DNA of 9,941 nt, from the NCBI GenBank assembly GCA_028277195.1, contig JANQGS010000232.1, positions 1 to 9,941 on the forward strand, given 5' to 3'. Position 1 is the stretch's first letter, and the number at the start of each line of letters is the position of its first letter. Position numbers and translations under genes: made by a program. Below the pieces are notes generated by a model. It did no database searches. It worked only from the letters and a program-made list of their open reading frames with translations, and was not told the origin of the DNA. Of this stretch, positions 1 through 6,520 are shown in pieces. Source of the stretch: Candidatus Gastranaerophilales bacterium. Lineage in GTDB: Bacteria > Cyanobacteriota > Vampirovibrionia > Gastranaerophilales > UBA9971.

Positions 1-1
1 A

Positions 2-823
2 TTTAAGAACCGAACAGGGTGTAATGAAATATTAGGAAATTACCCGGCGTCCGGCACTGCAATAATACAGGAACTGGGCGATGAGCACGTTAAAACCGGC
101 TACCCTATAGTGTACACAAGCGCTGACAGTGTATTCCAGATAGCCTGCCATATTGATGTTATACCGCTGGAAAAACTATATGAATGGTGTGAGGTTGCAA
201 GGGAAATTTGCAATGACTATGGCATCTGCCGGGTTATTGCAAGGCCGTTTGAGGGTGAGAGCGGAAATTATAAAAGGATTTCCAAAGCCAGGCATGACTA
301 TTCTGTTACTCCTCCTGAACCAACAGTGCTTAATCTGATTGAACAGGAGGGAAAGAGTGTTCTCGGGATAGGTAAGATTAAGGATATATTTGTAAATTCA
401 GGCGTTACCGACTCAATCCATACAGGCAGTAACAAAGAAGGGCTTGAAGAAACTGTAAAATCACTCCAAGCAAGCCACTCACTTATTTTTATAAACCTTG
501 TTGACACTGATATGTTATTTGGCCACAGAAATGATGTTAAAGGCTTTGCCGTAGCACTCAAAGAAGTTGACGATTACCTTGAAAAAATCCTTACTTTAAT
601 TACTCGGGATGATATTTTAATAATAACGGCAGACCACGGTTGCGACCCGACTGTTCCCGGCACTGACCATACAAGGGAAATGGTTCCTGTATTGCTTTAC
701 GGCCCGGCTCTTGATGCAATGGACCTGGGAATTCGGGAAACCTTTGCTGATGTGGCGGCAACGGTTGCCCGATGGCTGGAAGTGCCTTACCATGGCCCAG
801 GGTGTCCCATGATTGCGGGATAA
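2..823 (+). CDS. deoB: Phosphopentomutase (DeoB), C-terminal part, 5' end cut by window
   Basis: DeoB interconverts ribose (or deoxyribose) 1-phosphate and 5-phosphate in the cytoplasm, linking nucleoside breakdown to the pentose phosphate pathway. The frame is open from base 2; the first in-frame start-like codon (GTG at 110) is internal, because family sequence (GNYPASGTAIIQELG, then YTSADSVFQIA) is already readable upstream. About 273 residues remain of a usual 390 or so, so the N-terminal metal site and catalytic Thr lie outside the window. Visible hallmarks are IARPFEGESGNYKR, GVTDSIHTGSN, VDTDMLFGHRND and TADHGCDP...TDHTRE. By family knowledge the second Asp and the His of VDTDMLFGH, the Asp-His of ADHG and the last His of TDHTRE bind the two manganese ions; all are present, so this part looks functional. 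It converges on the PHP gene with only 19 nt between stop codons and no convincing terminator. Confidence 0.97.
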   Translation, partial: FKNRTGCNEILGNYPASGTAIIQELGDEHVKTGYPIVYTSADSVFQIACHIDVIPLEKLYEWCEVAREICNDYGICRVIARPFEGESGNYKRISKARHDYSVTPPEPTVLNLIEQEGKSVLGIGKIKDIFVNSGVTDSIHTGSNKEGLEETVKSLQASHSLIFINLVDTDMLFGHRNDVKGFAVALKEVDDYLEKILTLITRDDILIITADHGCDPTVPGTDHTREMVPVLLYGPALDAMDLGIRETFADVAATVARWLEVPYHGPGCPMIAG

Positions 824-842
824 AAATCAGGTTTTTTTATAC

Positions 843-1709
843 CTAACCCGAAGCTATTTCCAGCCTGCTTTTCTCTTTTTTGAGCTCTGCCAGCACCCAG
901 TCAGGTACATGAGTCCTGCCCAGGAAAAGCTGGTTTGATAACCTTGTCCCATGGCAATCTGAACCGCCTGTCTTAATCAAATTATACTTTTCGGCCAGGC
1001 TCGAAAAATACTCAATCATAGCAGGTGAATGCCTCCTGTGATAAACTTCTATCCCCCTCAATCCATAGTTCATTAACTCCTTTACGAGGTTTTCCGCTAT
1101 TACAAGGTCATGAGGGTGTGCAATAACAGGGATACCCCTTGCTTCATAAACTATTTCCACTGCTTCGTGAGGGGAAACAGTTTTGCGCTGAATATAGGTA
1201 GGAGCTTCGTCATTTATGTATTTCTTATACGCCTCAATTATGTTGGAAACCCCTCCAACGTTCATTACAGCCTTTGCTATATGCGGCCTTCCTATGCTGC
1301 CGCCCTTTTTTACCAGTCTTGTTATGTCATCCATGGAAATTCTTATCCTGGCTATTTTATTTAATTTTTTTACTATCTCGGTTATTTGCTGAACCCTCGC
1401 ATGCTGCTGGTATGAAATCATATCCAGCAAAGCCCTGTTAGAGGACTCAAAAAAATAACCCAATATATGAACCTCATTTTTTTCATATATGGTATTTATT
1501 TCTATTCCCGGCACAACCTCCAGAAGAGGTCCACCTGTTTCCTCCGCCCGTTTCAATGCCTGTGCCCGGGCATAATCAAAGGCCAGGATGTTGTCATGGT
1601 CTGTTATTGAAACAGCTGACAGCCCAAGTTCAACAGAAGTATCTATAATTTCCTCGGGCGACAGCGCACCGTCAGAATAGATACTGTGAGTATGCAAATC
1701 CAGTCCCAA
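843..1709 (-). CDS. PHP-domain metal-dependent phosphatase/exonuclease (RNase AM / YciV-TrpH type)
   Basis: A 288-residue PHP-domain protein. Metal-binding motifs appear in family order: HTHS with following Asp (His6, His8, Asp13), TDHD (Asp37, His38), GIEIN (Glu70), EVHILGY (His81), IAHPHD (His198, His200) and GGSDCHG (Asp251, His253). An IGRPHIA insert near residues 139-145 is typical of the YciV/TrpH subfamily. Characterised members dephosphorylate 3',5'-bisphosphonucleotides and trim RNA from the 5' end (E. coli RNase AM); that activity is inferred here. Length matches the family. The start is TTG, not ATG: an AAAGGA ribosome site lies 7 nt upstream and HTHS follows within six residues, so the N-terminus is right. 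It follows ymdB by 15 nt and is probably co-transcribed with it. The DNA-polymerase-type PHP domain is excluded by the short length. Confidence 0.93.
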   Translation of the reverse strand: MGLDLHTHSIYSDGALSPEEIIDTSVELGLSAVSITDHDNILAFDYARAQALKRAEETGGPLLEVVPGIEINTIYEKNEVHILGYFFESSNRALLDMISYQQHARVQQITEIVKKLNKIARIRISMDDITRLVKKGGSIGRPHIAKAVMNVGGVSNIIEAYKKYINDEAPTYIQRKTVSPHEAVEIVYEARGIPVIAHPHDLVIAENLVKELMNYGLRGIEVYHRRHSPAMIEYFSSLAEKYNLIKTGGSDCHGTRLSNQLFLGRTHVPDWVLAELKKEKSRLEIASG

Positions 1710-1716
1710 TTTTCTA

Positions 1717-1722
1717 TCCTTT
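1717..1722 (-). promoter_or_regulatory. Ribosome binding site fixing the TTG start of the PHP gene
   Basis: Read on the minus strand this is AAAGGA, followed by 7 nt and then TTG at 1709-1707. It sits in the 15-nt gap after the ymdB stop, and no ATG in frame gives a complete PHP domain. Confidence 0.7.
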
Positions 1723-1724
1723 CA

Positions 1725-2540
1725 TTATTCATTTACCTCATCACTTAAATCCGTCACAAAATTAATTCTTTTTATTTCTCTTGCCTGCCCTGAACAAGAG
1801 TCAATTAATAACTCAACCCCATTAACCTGTGCAGGTTTTACAAGCCCCGGCTCTATCCTAACAGGCAACTGTGTTACAAGCCTTTCGAGCGAATTCTTTA
1901 TATCCATACCTATAATGCTCCTGTATGCCCCGCAAAACCCTGCATCTGTTATATAAGCCGTATTATTACCTATAATCATTTCATCAGCCGTCTGTACATG
2001 TGTATGCGTGCCTATGACCGCACTTACGTTCATTTCTGCCGCCAAATACCCGCAGGAAATTTTCTCTGCTGTTGCTTCGGCGTGACAATCTATAATTATA
2101 ACATTAGTTTTAGTTTTAATATTCTTGATTTCTTTTTTTAATATATTCCATGGCGGGCACAGAGGGGGCATAAAAATTGAGCCTAATATATTTATAACCC
2201 CGATAGAAATGCCATTGTCGATATCAAAAATTTTTGAGCCTTTACCGGGGGTGTTCTCCGGGTAATTGAGCGGTCTTATTAATTTATCGGCGTTATTAAT
2301 ATAATCAAAAATTTCCTTCCTGTCCCAAATATGGTTTCCGGAAGTCATAGCGTGAATGCCGCAGTCTGAGAGCTCATTATAGTTTTTATGGGTTAACCCG
2401 TATCCATGGGAGGCATTTTCAATATTTGCGATTACAAAATCATACTCTCCGGCGTGTTCAGAGAGAAAAGTTTTAACGCCAAGCCGTCCTGGTCTTCCGA
2501 CTATATCTCCTAAAAAGAGTATTTTTAAATTTTTGCTCAT
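1725..2540 (-). CDS. ymdB: YmdB/TIGR00282-type metallophosphoesterase (2',3'-cyclic nucleotide phosphodiesterase)
   Basis: A 271-residue calcineurin-like phosphoesterase of the YmdB family, full length. Motifs in order: FLGDIVGRPGR (Asp12), ANIENASHGYGLT (Glu41, Asn42), MTSGNHIWD (Asn69, His70), IIDCHAEATAEK (His153), IGTHTHVQTADE (His179, His181) and YITDAGFCG. These correspond to the dinuclear metal ligands described for Bacillus YmdB, so an active enzyme is expected. Family members hydrolyse 2',3'-cAMP and related cyclic nucleotides; in Bacillus the protein affects motility, biofilm choice and RNA levels. In Bacillus it sits beside the RNase Y gene; here its partner is instead the downstream PHP gene, with which it forms a likely two-gene operon. 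The ATG at 2540 is kept because an in-frame stop lies just upstream, but its nearest good ribosome site (AGGAGA) is 22 nt away, an odd spacing (see the short ORF at 2545-2556). Confidence 0.95.
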   Translation of the reverse strand: MSKNLKILFLGDIVGRPGRLGVKTFLSEHAGEYDFVIANIENASHGYGLTHKNYNELSDCGIHAMTSGNHIWDRKEIFDYINNADKLIRPLNYPENTPGKGSKIFDIDNGISIGVINILGSIFMPPLCPPWNILKKEIKNIKTKTNVIIIDCHAEATAEKISCGYLAAEMNVSAVIGTHTHVQTADEMIIGNNTAYITDAGFCGAYRSIIGMDIKNSLERLVTQLPVRIEPGLVKPAQVNGVELLIDSCSGQAREIKRINFVTDLSDEVNE

Positions 2541-2544
2541 TTGT

Positions 2545-2556
2545 TTATTTAATCAA
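2545..2556 (-). other. Possible three-codon leader ORF ahead of ymdB
   Basis: On the minus strand a strong AGGAGA (2568-2563) is followed after 6 nt by TTG-ATT-AAA-TAA, which ends 4 nt before the ymdB ATG. The ribosome site is well placed for this TTG and badly placed (22 nt) for the annotated gene start. Either ymdB is translated by termination and re-initiation after a Met-Ile-Lys peptide, or the spacing is tolerated or looped out. It could easily be chance in AT-rich DNA. Confidence 0.25.
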
Positions 2557-2636
2557 TTAATTTCTCCTGTTAATATTTTACTTTAAGTTTTTTAAAAATT
2601 TTACCCTCTCAATTCATGCATAACTTTATGTTATGA

Positions 2637-2650
2637 TTTACTTAAAAGTA
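2637..2650. repeat. Small palindrome with TTTACTTA octamer between ymdB and the exonuclease gene
   Basis: TACTT-AA-AAGTA (2639-2650) is an inverted repeat with 5-bp arms; with the preceding TT it contains the octamer TTTACTTA that recurs twice ahead of the MerR gene. It lies in the 144-nt divergent intergenic region, which is very AT-rich and in which I could not place a confident promoter for either gene. A direct repeat of AGTTTATT (two copies, 2652-2667) follows. Confidence 0.3.
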
Positions 2651-2684
2651 TAGTTTATTAGTTTATTAGAAGAAAATTTTCATT

Positions 2685-3620
2685 ATGGGAGAGGAAAATC
2701 AGGATATAAAAATTGTACTGGACCTGGAAACAACAGGCCTGGACTATAAAAGAGAAAAAATCATTGAATTTGCCGGGATAAAGCTGGTAAATAATGAGAT
2801 AACAGAAGAATATGAAACCCTGATAAACCCCCGGCAGGAAATAAGGCACTCAAGTATTGAAATACACGGCATAACTCCTGATATGGTAAAAGACTCCCCT
2901 ACCATTGAAGAAGTCATGCCTAAAATAACGGATTTCATAAAAGATTACCCTATAATTGCCCATAATGGGATATTTGACCATAGTTTCCTTAACCGTGCAA
3001 GCTGGAAGGTTTACGGGGAGAGGATTAAAAATCCCAAAATTGACACTTTTTTTATGTATAAGGAAGTTTTTCCGGAAGAACACTCGCATGGCCTGGAGTC
3101 CCTCTTAAAAAGGTTTAATATTGACCTCCCGGTAATTCACCGCGCAATGTCGGACGCCAGGGGGCTTGCTTATGCATACCCGCATTTAAGGAATTTTTAT
3201 GAAAAAAAGCTGGAATGGCAGTTTTCGCAACTGGATAATATCGAGTATCTATTTGAGAGGTATTTAAGGCTCCAGGGTACAATCCAGATGATGCAGTCTG
3301 AGATGGCTGATTTAAAATCAATATTCAAGCTGTATTTTGACGAGAATTACCCGGAAATAACCTCGACCACCGGAGAGGTGCTCACCTGCAATACAAAAAA
3401 GGTCTATAGCTATGATTCAGATACCCTGGTTGAGGCATTAAGCTGGACAAATCACAATAAAAAGGCTTTTAAGCCTAACCTGAACTATGTAGAAAAATTA
3501 ATAAACGACACTGATACAGATGATAACTTAAGGGAAAAGTTGCTGGAGAGCCGTACTGACCTCAGGGAAGCAAGGAGTGTTGCAATAATAAAGCCTGACA
3601 TGCCCGGGGTTAAAGTGTGA
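2685..3620 (+). CDS. DEDDh 3'-5' exonuclease (DnaQ/RNase T superfamily) with unassigned C-terminal domain
   Basis: Residues 8-170 form a complete DnaQ-like exonuclease domain: Exo I with DLETTG (Asp13, Glu15), Exo II AHNGIFDHSFL (Asp98) and Exo III HRAMSD (His152, Asp157), so all five DEDDh catalytic residues are present. It resembles PolC/epsilon-type proofreading exonucleases and should remove nucleotides from 3' ends of DNA or RNA. The remaining 130 or so residues are not part of the nuclease fold: a charged helical stretch (about 185-225, LFERYLRLQGTIQMMQSEM), a likely beta segment (TTGEVLTCNTKKVYSYD) and an acidic then basic helical tail ending in IIKPDMPGVKV. I do not recognise this part. 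The ATG has only a weak purine stretch (AGAAGA) upstream. It is divergent from ymdB and followed after 40 nt by argS, which has its own promoter. The physiological role (repair, proofreading in trans, RNA trimming) cannot be told from sequence. Confidence 0.9.
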   Translation: MGEENQDIKIVLDLETTGLDYKREKIIEFAGIKLVNNEITEEYETLINPRQEIRHSSIEIHGITPDMVKDSPTIEEVMPKITDFIKDYPIIAHNGIFDHSFLNRASWKVYGERIKNPKIDTFFMYKEVFPEEHSHGLESLLKRFNIDLPVIHRAMSDARGLAYAYPHLRNFYEKKLEWQFSQLDNIEYLFERYLRLQGTIQMMQSEMADLKSIFKLYFDENYPEITSTTGEVLTCNTKKVYSYDSDTLVEALSWTNHNKKAFKPNLNYVEKLINDTDTDDNLREKLLESRTDLREARSVAIIKPDMPGVKV

Positions 3621-3625
3621 AACGA

Positions 3626-3653
3626 TTGATATTATAATTTCTTATCCTATAAT
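3626..3653 (+). promoter_or_regulatory. Sigma-A-type promoter of argS, predicted to give a leaderless mRNA
   Basis: TTGATA (3626-3631), a 16-nt spacer and a perfect TATAAT (3648-3653) fill the 40-nt gap between the exonuclease stop and argS. With the usual 7-nt step from the -10 box the transcript starts at about 3660, one base before the argS ATG at 3661. No Shine-Dalgarno sequence precedes that ATG, which agrees with a leaderless message. A second TATAAT at 3633-3638 has only a poor -35 partner. Confidence 0.65.
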
Positions 3654-3660
3654 CTAAATT

Positions 3661-5442
3661 ATGTTAAAAGAACAAATAAATGAAGCGGTTGCAGGCGCGA
3701 TAAAAGAATTTCTGCCGGAACACGCACAAAATTTAATGATAGAAAAACCTAAAAACCCTGAGCACGGGGATTTTGCGGCAAACGTATCGCCGCTTGCCAG
3801 GTACGCCAAAATGCCCCCGCCTAAAATAGCCGAGAATATAGTTAAATATATTAATATCGATAATGTAGAAACTTCAATAATATCAGGATTCATTAACTTC
3901 AGGGCAAAAACCCCTAAACTCAACAGTTGCATTGAAAAAATAATAACAGAAGGCGAAAATTTCGGCAGGAATAACCTGGGAAACTCTGAAAAAGTCCTCC
4001 TGGAATACGTTTCCGCTAACCCTACAGGCCCCCTGCACATAGGCCACGGACGCTGGGCCGCAACCGGCAGCGCACTCGCAAACCTGCTGGAATTTTCCGG
4101 CTACGATGTATATCAGGAATTCTACGTAAATGATGCCGGAAATCAGATGAATAACCTGTTTGAATCCTTTTTAATAAGGATTTATGAAGTAAACGGCTAT
4201 GGCCTTACCATCCCGGAAGGGGAGAACAGCAAGAAAAAATACTACCCGGGTGAATATTTAATTGACCTGGCCAGGAAATTCAGCAGGGAACTCCCGGATA
4301 AATTTAAACAAATCCTCTATTACTTTAACGTGCCCGAATACCACAAAGAAATAGGCGCATACATAATCGCGGGCAGCGATTACGTATCCAGAAGAAAACA
4401 GCCGGAGCTCATGGCGCTGTGGGATGAACTGCTTGAATACGCCTATACTGAAATACTCAAACAGCAAAAAGAATTGTTAAATCGCCTTGGTGTGAATTTT
4501 GACGGATGGTTCAGCGAAAAACAGCTCTATGAAAGGGATGAAGTTAATAAATCAATAGAAAAACTTAAAGAATCCGGTAAAATATATGAAAAAGACGGCG
4601 CATTATGGTTTAAATCCGGTGACTACGGGGACGACCAGGATAGGGTTATTGTAAAGCAGGACGGTACTTATACATACCTTACAGCAGATATAGCATACCA
4701 TTATGATAAGATAGCCCGCGGGTTTGAAAGGCTGATAAACATCTGGGGCGCTGACCACCATGGTTATGTGGCAAGGGTAAAAGCCTCTATAGAGGCCCTG
4801 GGAAAGGACAGCAGCAGCCTGGAAGTTCTCCTGGGGCAGATGGTAAACCTTATTGTATCCGGCGAGCAGGTCAGGATGGGTAAAAGAACAAAAATGATTA
4901 CCCTCCGGGAGCTTTTAGATGAGGTAGGAGTTGATGGGACACGTTACTGGATGATTATGAGGGACATTAACACCACCCTGGATTTTGATGTTGACCTGGC
5001 AAAGTCCTGCTCGGACGAAAACCCGGTTTACTACGCCCAGTATGCACATGCCCGGGCTTGCAGTATTTTGCGTACGGCAATAAGTGAGCGTTTTGACAGG
5101 GAAACAGGCGAAGTCCTGCCTCCTTTAATGGAAAGTCTTGATTTTGAGGTAAATTTTGACTCGCTCTGGCAGGAGGATTCTTCTCCCACCAGAAACCTTA
5201 TACTAAGGCTTGAATCTTTTGAAGATGCTGTTTTAACTGCTGCCAGGTGCAGGGCTCCGTATATGATTGCACGTTATATCCAGGACCTGGCAAAAGATTT
5301 CCATCATTTTTACACATTTACCAGGGTGCTCAATGTGGAGGAAAACGTCATGAAAGCCAGAATCCGCCTTGTGCAGGCGACTAAACAGGTACTTAAAAAT
5401 GCTTTTGATATTCTCGGTGTATCAGCGCCCGAGAGAATGTAG
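3661..5442 (+). CDS. argS: Arginyl-tRNA synthetase
   Basis: Class I aminoacyl-tRNA synthetase that charges tRNA-Arg with arginine using ATP. The 593 residues cover the whole protein: N-terminal tRNA-D-loop-recognising domain with KPKNPEHGDFAANV (about 29-42), catalytic Rossmann fold with SANPTGPLHIGHGRW (HIGH at 126-129) and FYVNDAGNQM, then WGADHHGYV, and the helical DALR anticodon domain with NPVYYAQYAHARACSILR. The KMSKS loop is non-canonical, reading MGKRT at 406-410 before MITLREL; a degenerate KMSKS is common in ArgRS, so activity is not in doubt. The ATG at 3661 lacks a ribosome binding site but aligns with the family N-terminus and coincides with the predicted transcript start. The following genes are a DUF192 protein, a MerR regulator and hom; in many Actinomycetota argS is followed by lysA and hom, so this may be a loosened version of that neighbourhood. 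Confidence 0.98.
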   Translation: MLKEQINEAVAGAIKEFLPEHAQNLMIEKPKNPEHGDFAANVSPLARYAKMPPPKIAENIVKYINIDNVETSIISGFINFRAKTPKLNSCIEKIITEGENFGRNNLGNSEKVLLEYVSANPTGPLHIGHGRWAATGSALANLLEFSGYDVYQEFYVNDAGNQMNNLFESFLIRIYEVNGYGLTIPEGENSKKKYYPGEYLIDLARKFSRELPDKFKQILYYFNVPEYHKEIGAYIIAGSDYVSRRKQPELMALWDELLEYAYTEILKQQKELLNRLGVNFDGWFSEKQLYERDEVNKSIEKLKESGKIYEKDGALWFKSGDYGDDQDRVIVKQDGTYTYLTADIAYHYDKIARGFERLINIWGADHHGYVARVKASIEALGKDSSSLEVLLGQMVNLIVSGEQVRMGKRTKMITLRELLDEVGVDGTRYWMIMRDINTTLDFDVDLAKSCSDENPVYYAQYAHARACSILRTAISERFDRETGEVLPPLMESLDFEVNFDSLWQEDSSPTRNLILRLESFEDAVLTAARCRAPYMIARYIQDLAKDFHHFYTFTRVLNVEENVMKARIRLVQATKQVLKNAFDILGVSAPERM

Positions 5443-5456
5443 GTAAATACTTACCT
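5441..5456. repeat. Palindrome across the argS stop codon
   Basis: AGGTAA-ATAC-TTACCT has 6-bp perfect arms and starts inside the argS TAG. It is not followed by a run of T on either strand, so it does not look like an intrinsic terminator. Its TACTTA core recurs at 2639 and 6035, so a protein-binding site is possible but unproven. Confidence 0.3.
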
Positions 5457-5528
5457 GTTAAAATGTATTTATAAATAATAAAAAAATAAGTGAATATAAT
5501 ATCAATTACTAATAAAAAATTTATAGAT

Positions 5529-5870
5529 ATGAAACTAATCAATAAAACAACAAATACAATACTTGCGCAAAACCTTGAAATAGCAGATACCCCCGCAAAA
5601 AGAATGAAAGGGCTGCTCGGCAAAAAAAGCCTGCAAACAGGGGAAGGGTTGCATATAATTCCCTGCAACAGTATTCACTCGTTTTTTATGAAGTTTAAAT
5701 TTGATGCGGTTTTTATTGATAAAAAAAACATAATTCTTGATTTAGCTGAAAAAATTCCTCCCGGGCGGGTAAAATTTTGCTTTGGCGCTTACAGTGTTGT
5801 AGAATTGCCCGAAGGTACTATAGCTATTACAAAAACCAGGCCCGGTAATGAAATCAGTTTTCTAAAATAA
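5529..5870 (+). CDS. DUF192 family protein
   Basis: A 113-residue protein recognisable as DUF192: RMKGLLGKKSL, then an HSFFMKFKFDAVFID segment that matches the family core (His-Ser-x-x-Met, then hydrophobic-Asp-x-x-Phe), and VVELPEGTI near the end. The family forms a small beta-rich fold of unknown function; many members carry an export signal or lie beside pilus and secretion genes. This one has no signal peptide or membrane segment and so is probably cytoplasmic. I chose ATG at 5529 because the family usually begins a few residues before the Lys-x-Lys-Thr-type first strand; an in-frame GTG at 5490 would add 13 residues. Neither start has a clear ribosome site. A TATAAT at 5495-5500 could be a -10 box but lacks a good -35. 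It lies 86 nt after argS and is followed by a 260-nt gap. Confidence 0.85.
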   Translation: MKLINKTTNTILAQNLEIADTPAKRMKGLLGKKSLQTGEGLHIIPCNSIHSFFMKFKFDAVFIDKKNIILDLAEKIPPGRVKFCFGAYSVVELPEGTIAITKTRPGNEISFLK

Positions 5871-5871
5871 G

Positions 5872-5956
5872 ATAAACATAAAAACTATAAACACTTTTGT
5901 AAAGCAATAATAAAATTTTACAATGAGATTTGTTTTTTTGTTTATTTTATGTTTAT
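5872..5956. repeat. AT-rich inverted repeats after the DUF192 gene
   Basis: The DNA between the DUF192 stop and the MerR gene (260 nt, no supported gene) starts with a 12-bp perfect inverted repeat: ATAAACATAAAA at 5872-5883 and its complement at 5945-5956. Inside it is a second stem, TTGTAAA (5897-5903) with TTTACAA (5917-5923), followed 6 nt later by a T-rich stretch. It could serve as a weak terminator for the DUF192 gene, but stems this AT-rich are unstable and base composition makes chance matches likely. The right arm directly abuts a TATAAT at 5957-5962. Confidence 0.35.
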
Positions 5957-6003
5957 TATAATGTATATAGCATTGAACCTAAAAATATTTATAAAAACTA
6001 AAT

Positions 6004-6044
6004 GCAGGGAAGTAAAGTTTTTAGATAAAAATTTTACTTACTGC
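6004..6044. promoter_or_regulatory. 41-bp inverted repeat upstream of the MerR gene (operator or leader hairpin)
   Basis: The arms GCAG-GG-AAGTAAAGTTTTTA and TAAAAATTTTACTT-A-CTGC pair over almost the whole length, with one G.T pair and one small internal mismatch/bulge (GG at 6008-6009 against A at 6040), around a 2-nt centre. No T-run follows on the plus strand. If the MerR gene is transcribed from a weak TTGGAA-18-TATGTT promoter (6051-6080), this palindrome sits just upstream of the -35 box; if from the TATAAT at 5957, it is inside the leader. A further copy of its TAAGTAAA core is at 6097-6104. Autoregulation by the adjacent MerR protein is a guess. Confidence 0.5.
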
Positions 6045-6130
6045 CGGGTTTTGGAAAAAAAATGAAATGAATGCTATGTTTTAATTAGCTAATGGGTAAG
6101 TAAATCAGAAAGAAAAAGGATGGAAAGTTT

Positions 6131-6487
6131 ATGGCAATGAATTTAGCTCAATCACCAGACACAAGAGGATTTGACTCCGAAAAACCAATGTTTCCGATTA
6201 GTGTTGTAGCAGACATCTTAAAAGTACACCAGAGAACATTAAGAATTTATGACGATGAAAACATTTTAGTACCCTCAAGGTCCCCAAAAAACAGGAGGCT
6301 TTACTCTTTTAACGACATAGAAAGAGGTAAGTTTATCCAGTATTTAACAAGGGAATTAGGGATAAACCTTGCTGGTATAAAAATTATAATTCATCTTTTA
6401 AAACAGCAAAAAGTTAATCCTAATAACTATATGGAGCACATCCATGAAGTTGCAAAGGAAATTAACATCTCTCCCGAAGAAGCGTAG
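6131..6487 (+). CDS. MerR-family transcriptional regulator, HspR-like
   Basis: A 118-residue one-domain regulator. Residues 20-90 form a MerR-type winged helix-turn-helix: FPISVVADILKVHQRTLRIY, a wing with RSPKNRRLYSFNDIER, then YLTRELGINLAGIKIII. The ELGxNLAGI signature and R-x-YS-x-DI order are most like HspR (heat-shock gene repressor, mostly Actinomycetota) and next like GlnR. There is no metal-binding cysteine set and only a short tail after the first dimer helix, so it is probably a ligand-independent or protein-responsive repressor. The start is supported by AAGGATGG (6116-6123) at 7 nt. Unlike classical hspR it is not next to dnaK/grpE/dnaJ, and no HAIR-type site (CTTGAGT-N7-ACTCAAG) is visible nearby, so its targets are unknown. 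Codons before the HTH (17 residues) are unconserved-looking. Confidence 0.88.
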   Translation: MAMNLAQSPDTRGFDSEKPMFPISVVADILKVHQRTLRIYDDENILVPSRSPKNRRLYSFNDIERGKFIQYLTRELGINLAGIKIIIHLLKQQKVNPNNYMEHIHEVAKEINISPEEA

Positions 6488-6520
6488 TAAAAAGTTATAA
6501 AAAGATAAATCCATAGTATA

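Noticed and set aside
110..112. GTG as the start of the deoB product
   Set aside because: DeoB family sequence continues upstream in the same frame to the window edge.
829..844. AGGT/ACCT hairpin with T-run between the convergent deoB and PHP genes
   Set aside because: Only a 4-bp stem around an 8-nt loop made mostly of the T-run; too weak for a bidirectional terminator.
3654..4040. 128-codon minus-strand open frame inside argS
   Set aside because: Antisense shadow of a certain gene; hydrophobic, low-complexity translation and no supporting motif.
5490..5528. GTG start adding 13 residues to the DUF192 protein
   Set aside because: No ribosome site, overlaps the only -10-like box, and the added residues are not family-like; kept only as an alternative.
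5923..5961. 12-codon hydrophobic ORF (MRFVFLFILCLL)
   Set aside because: No ribosome site, T-rich DNA gives such peptides by chance, and it lies inside the AT-rich inverted repeat.
6000..6130. HAIR operator (HspR site) upstream of the MerR gene
   Set aside because: No CTTGAGT or ACTCAAG half-sites were found; the palindrome present has a different sequence.
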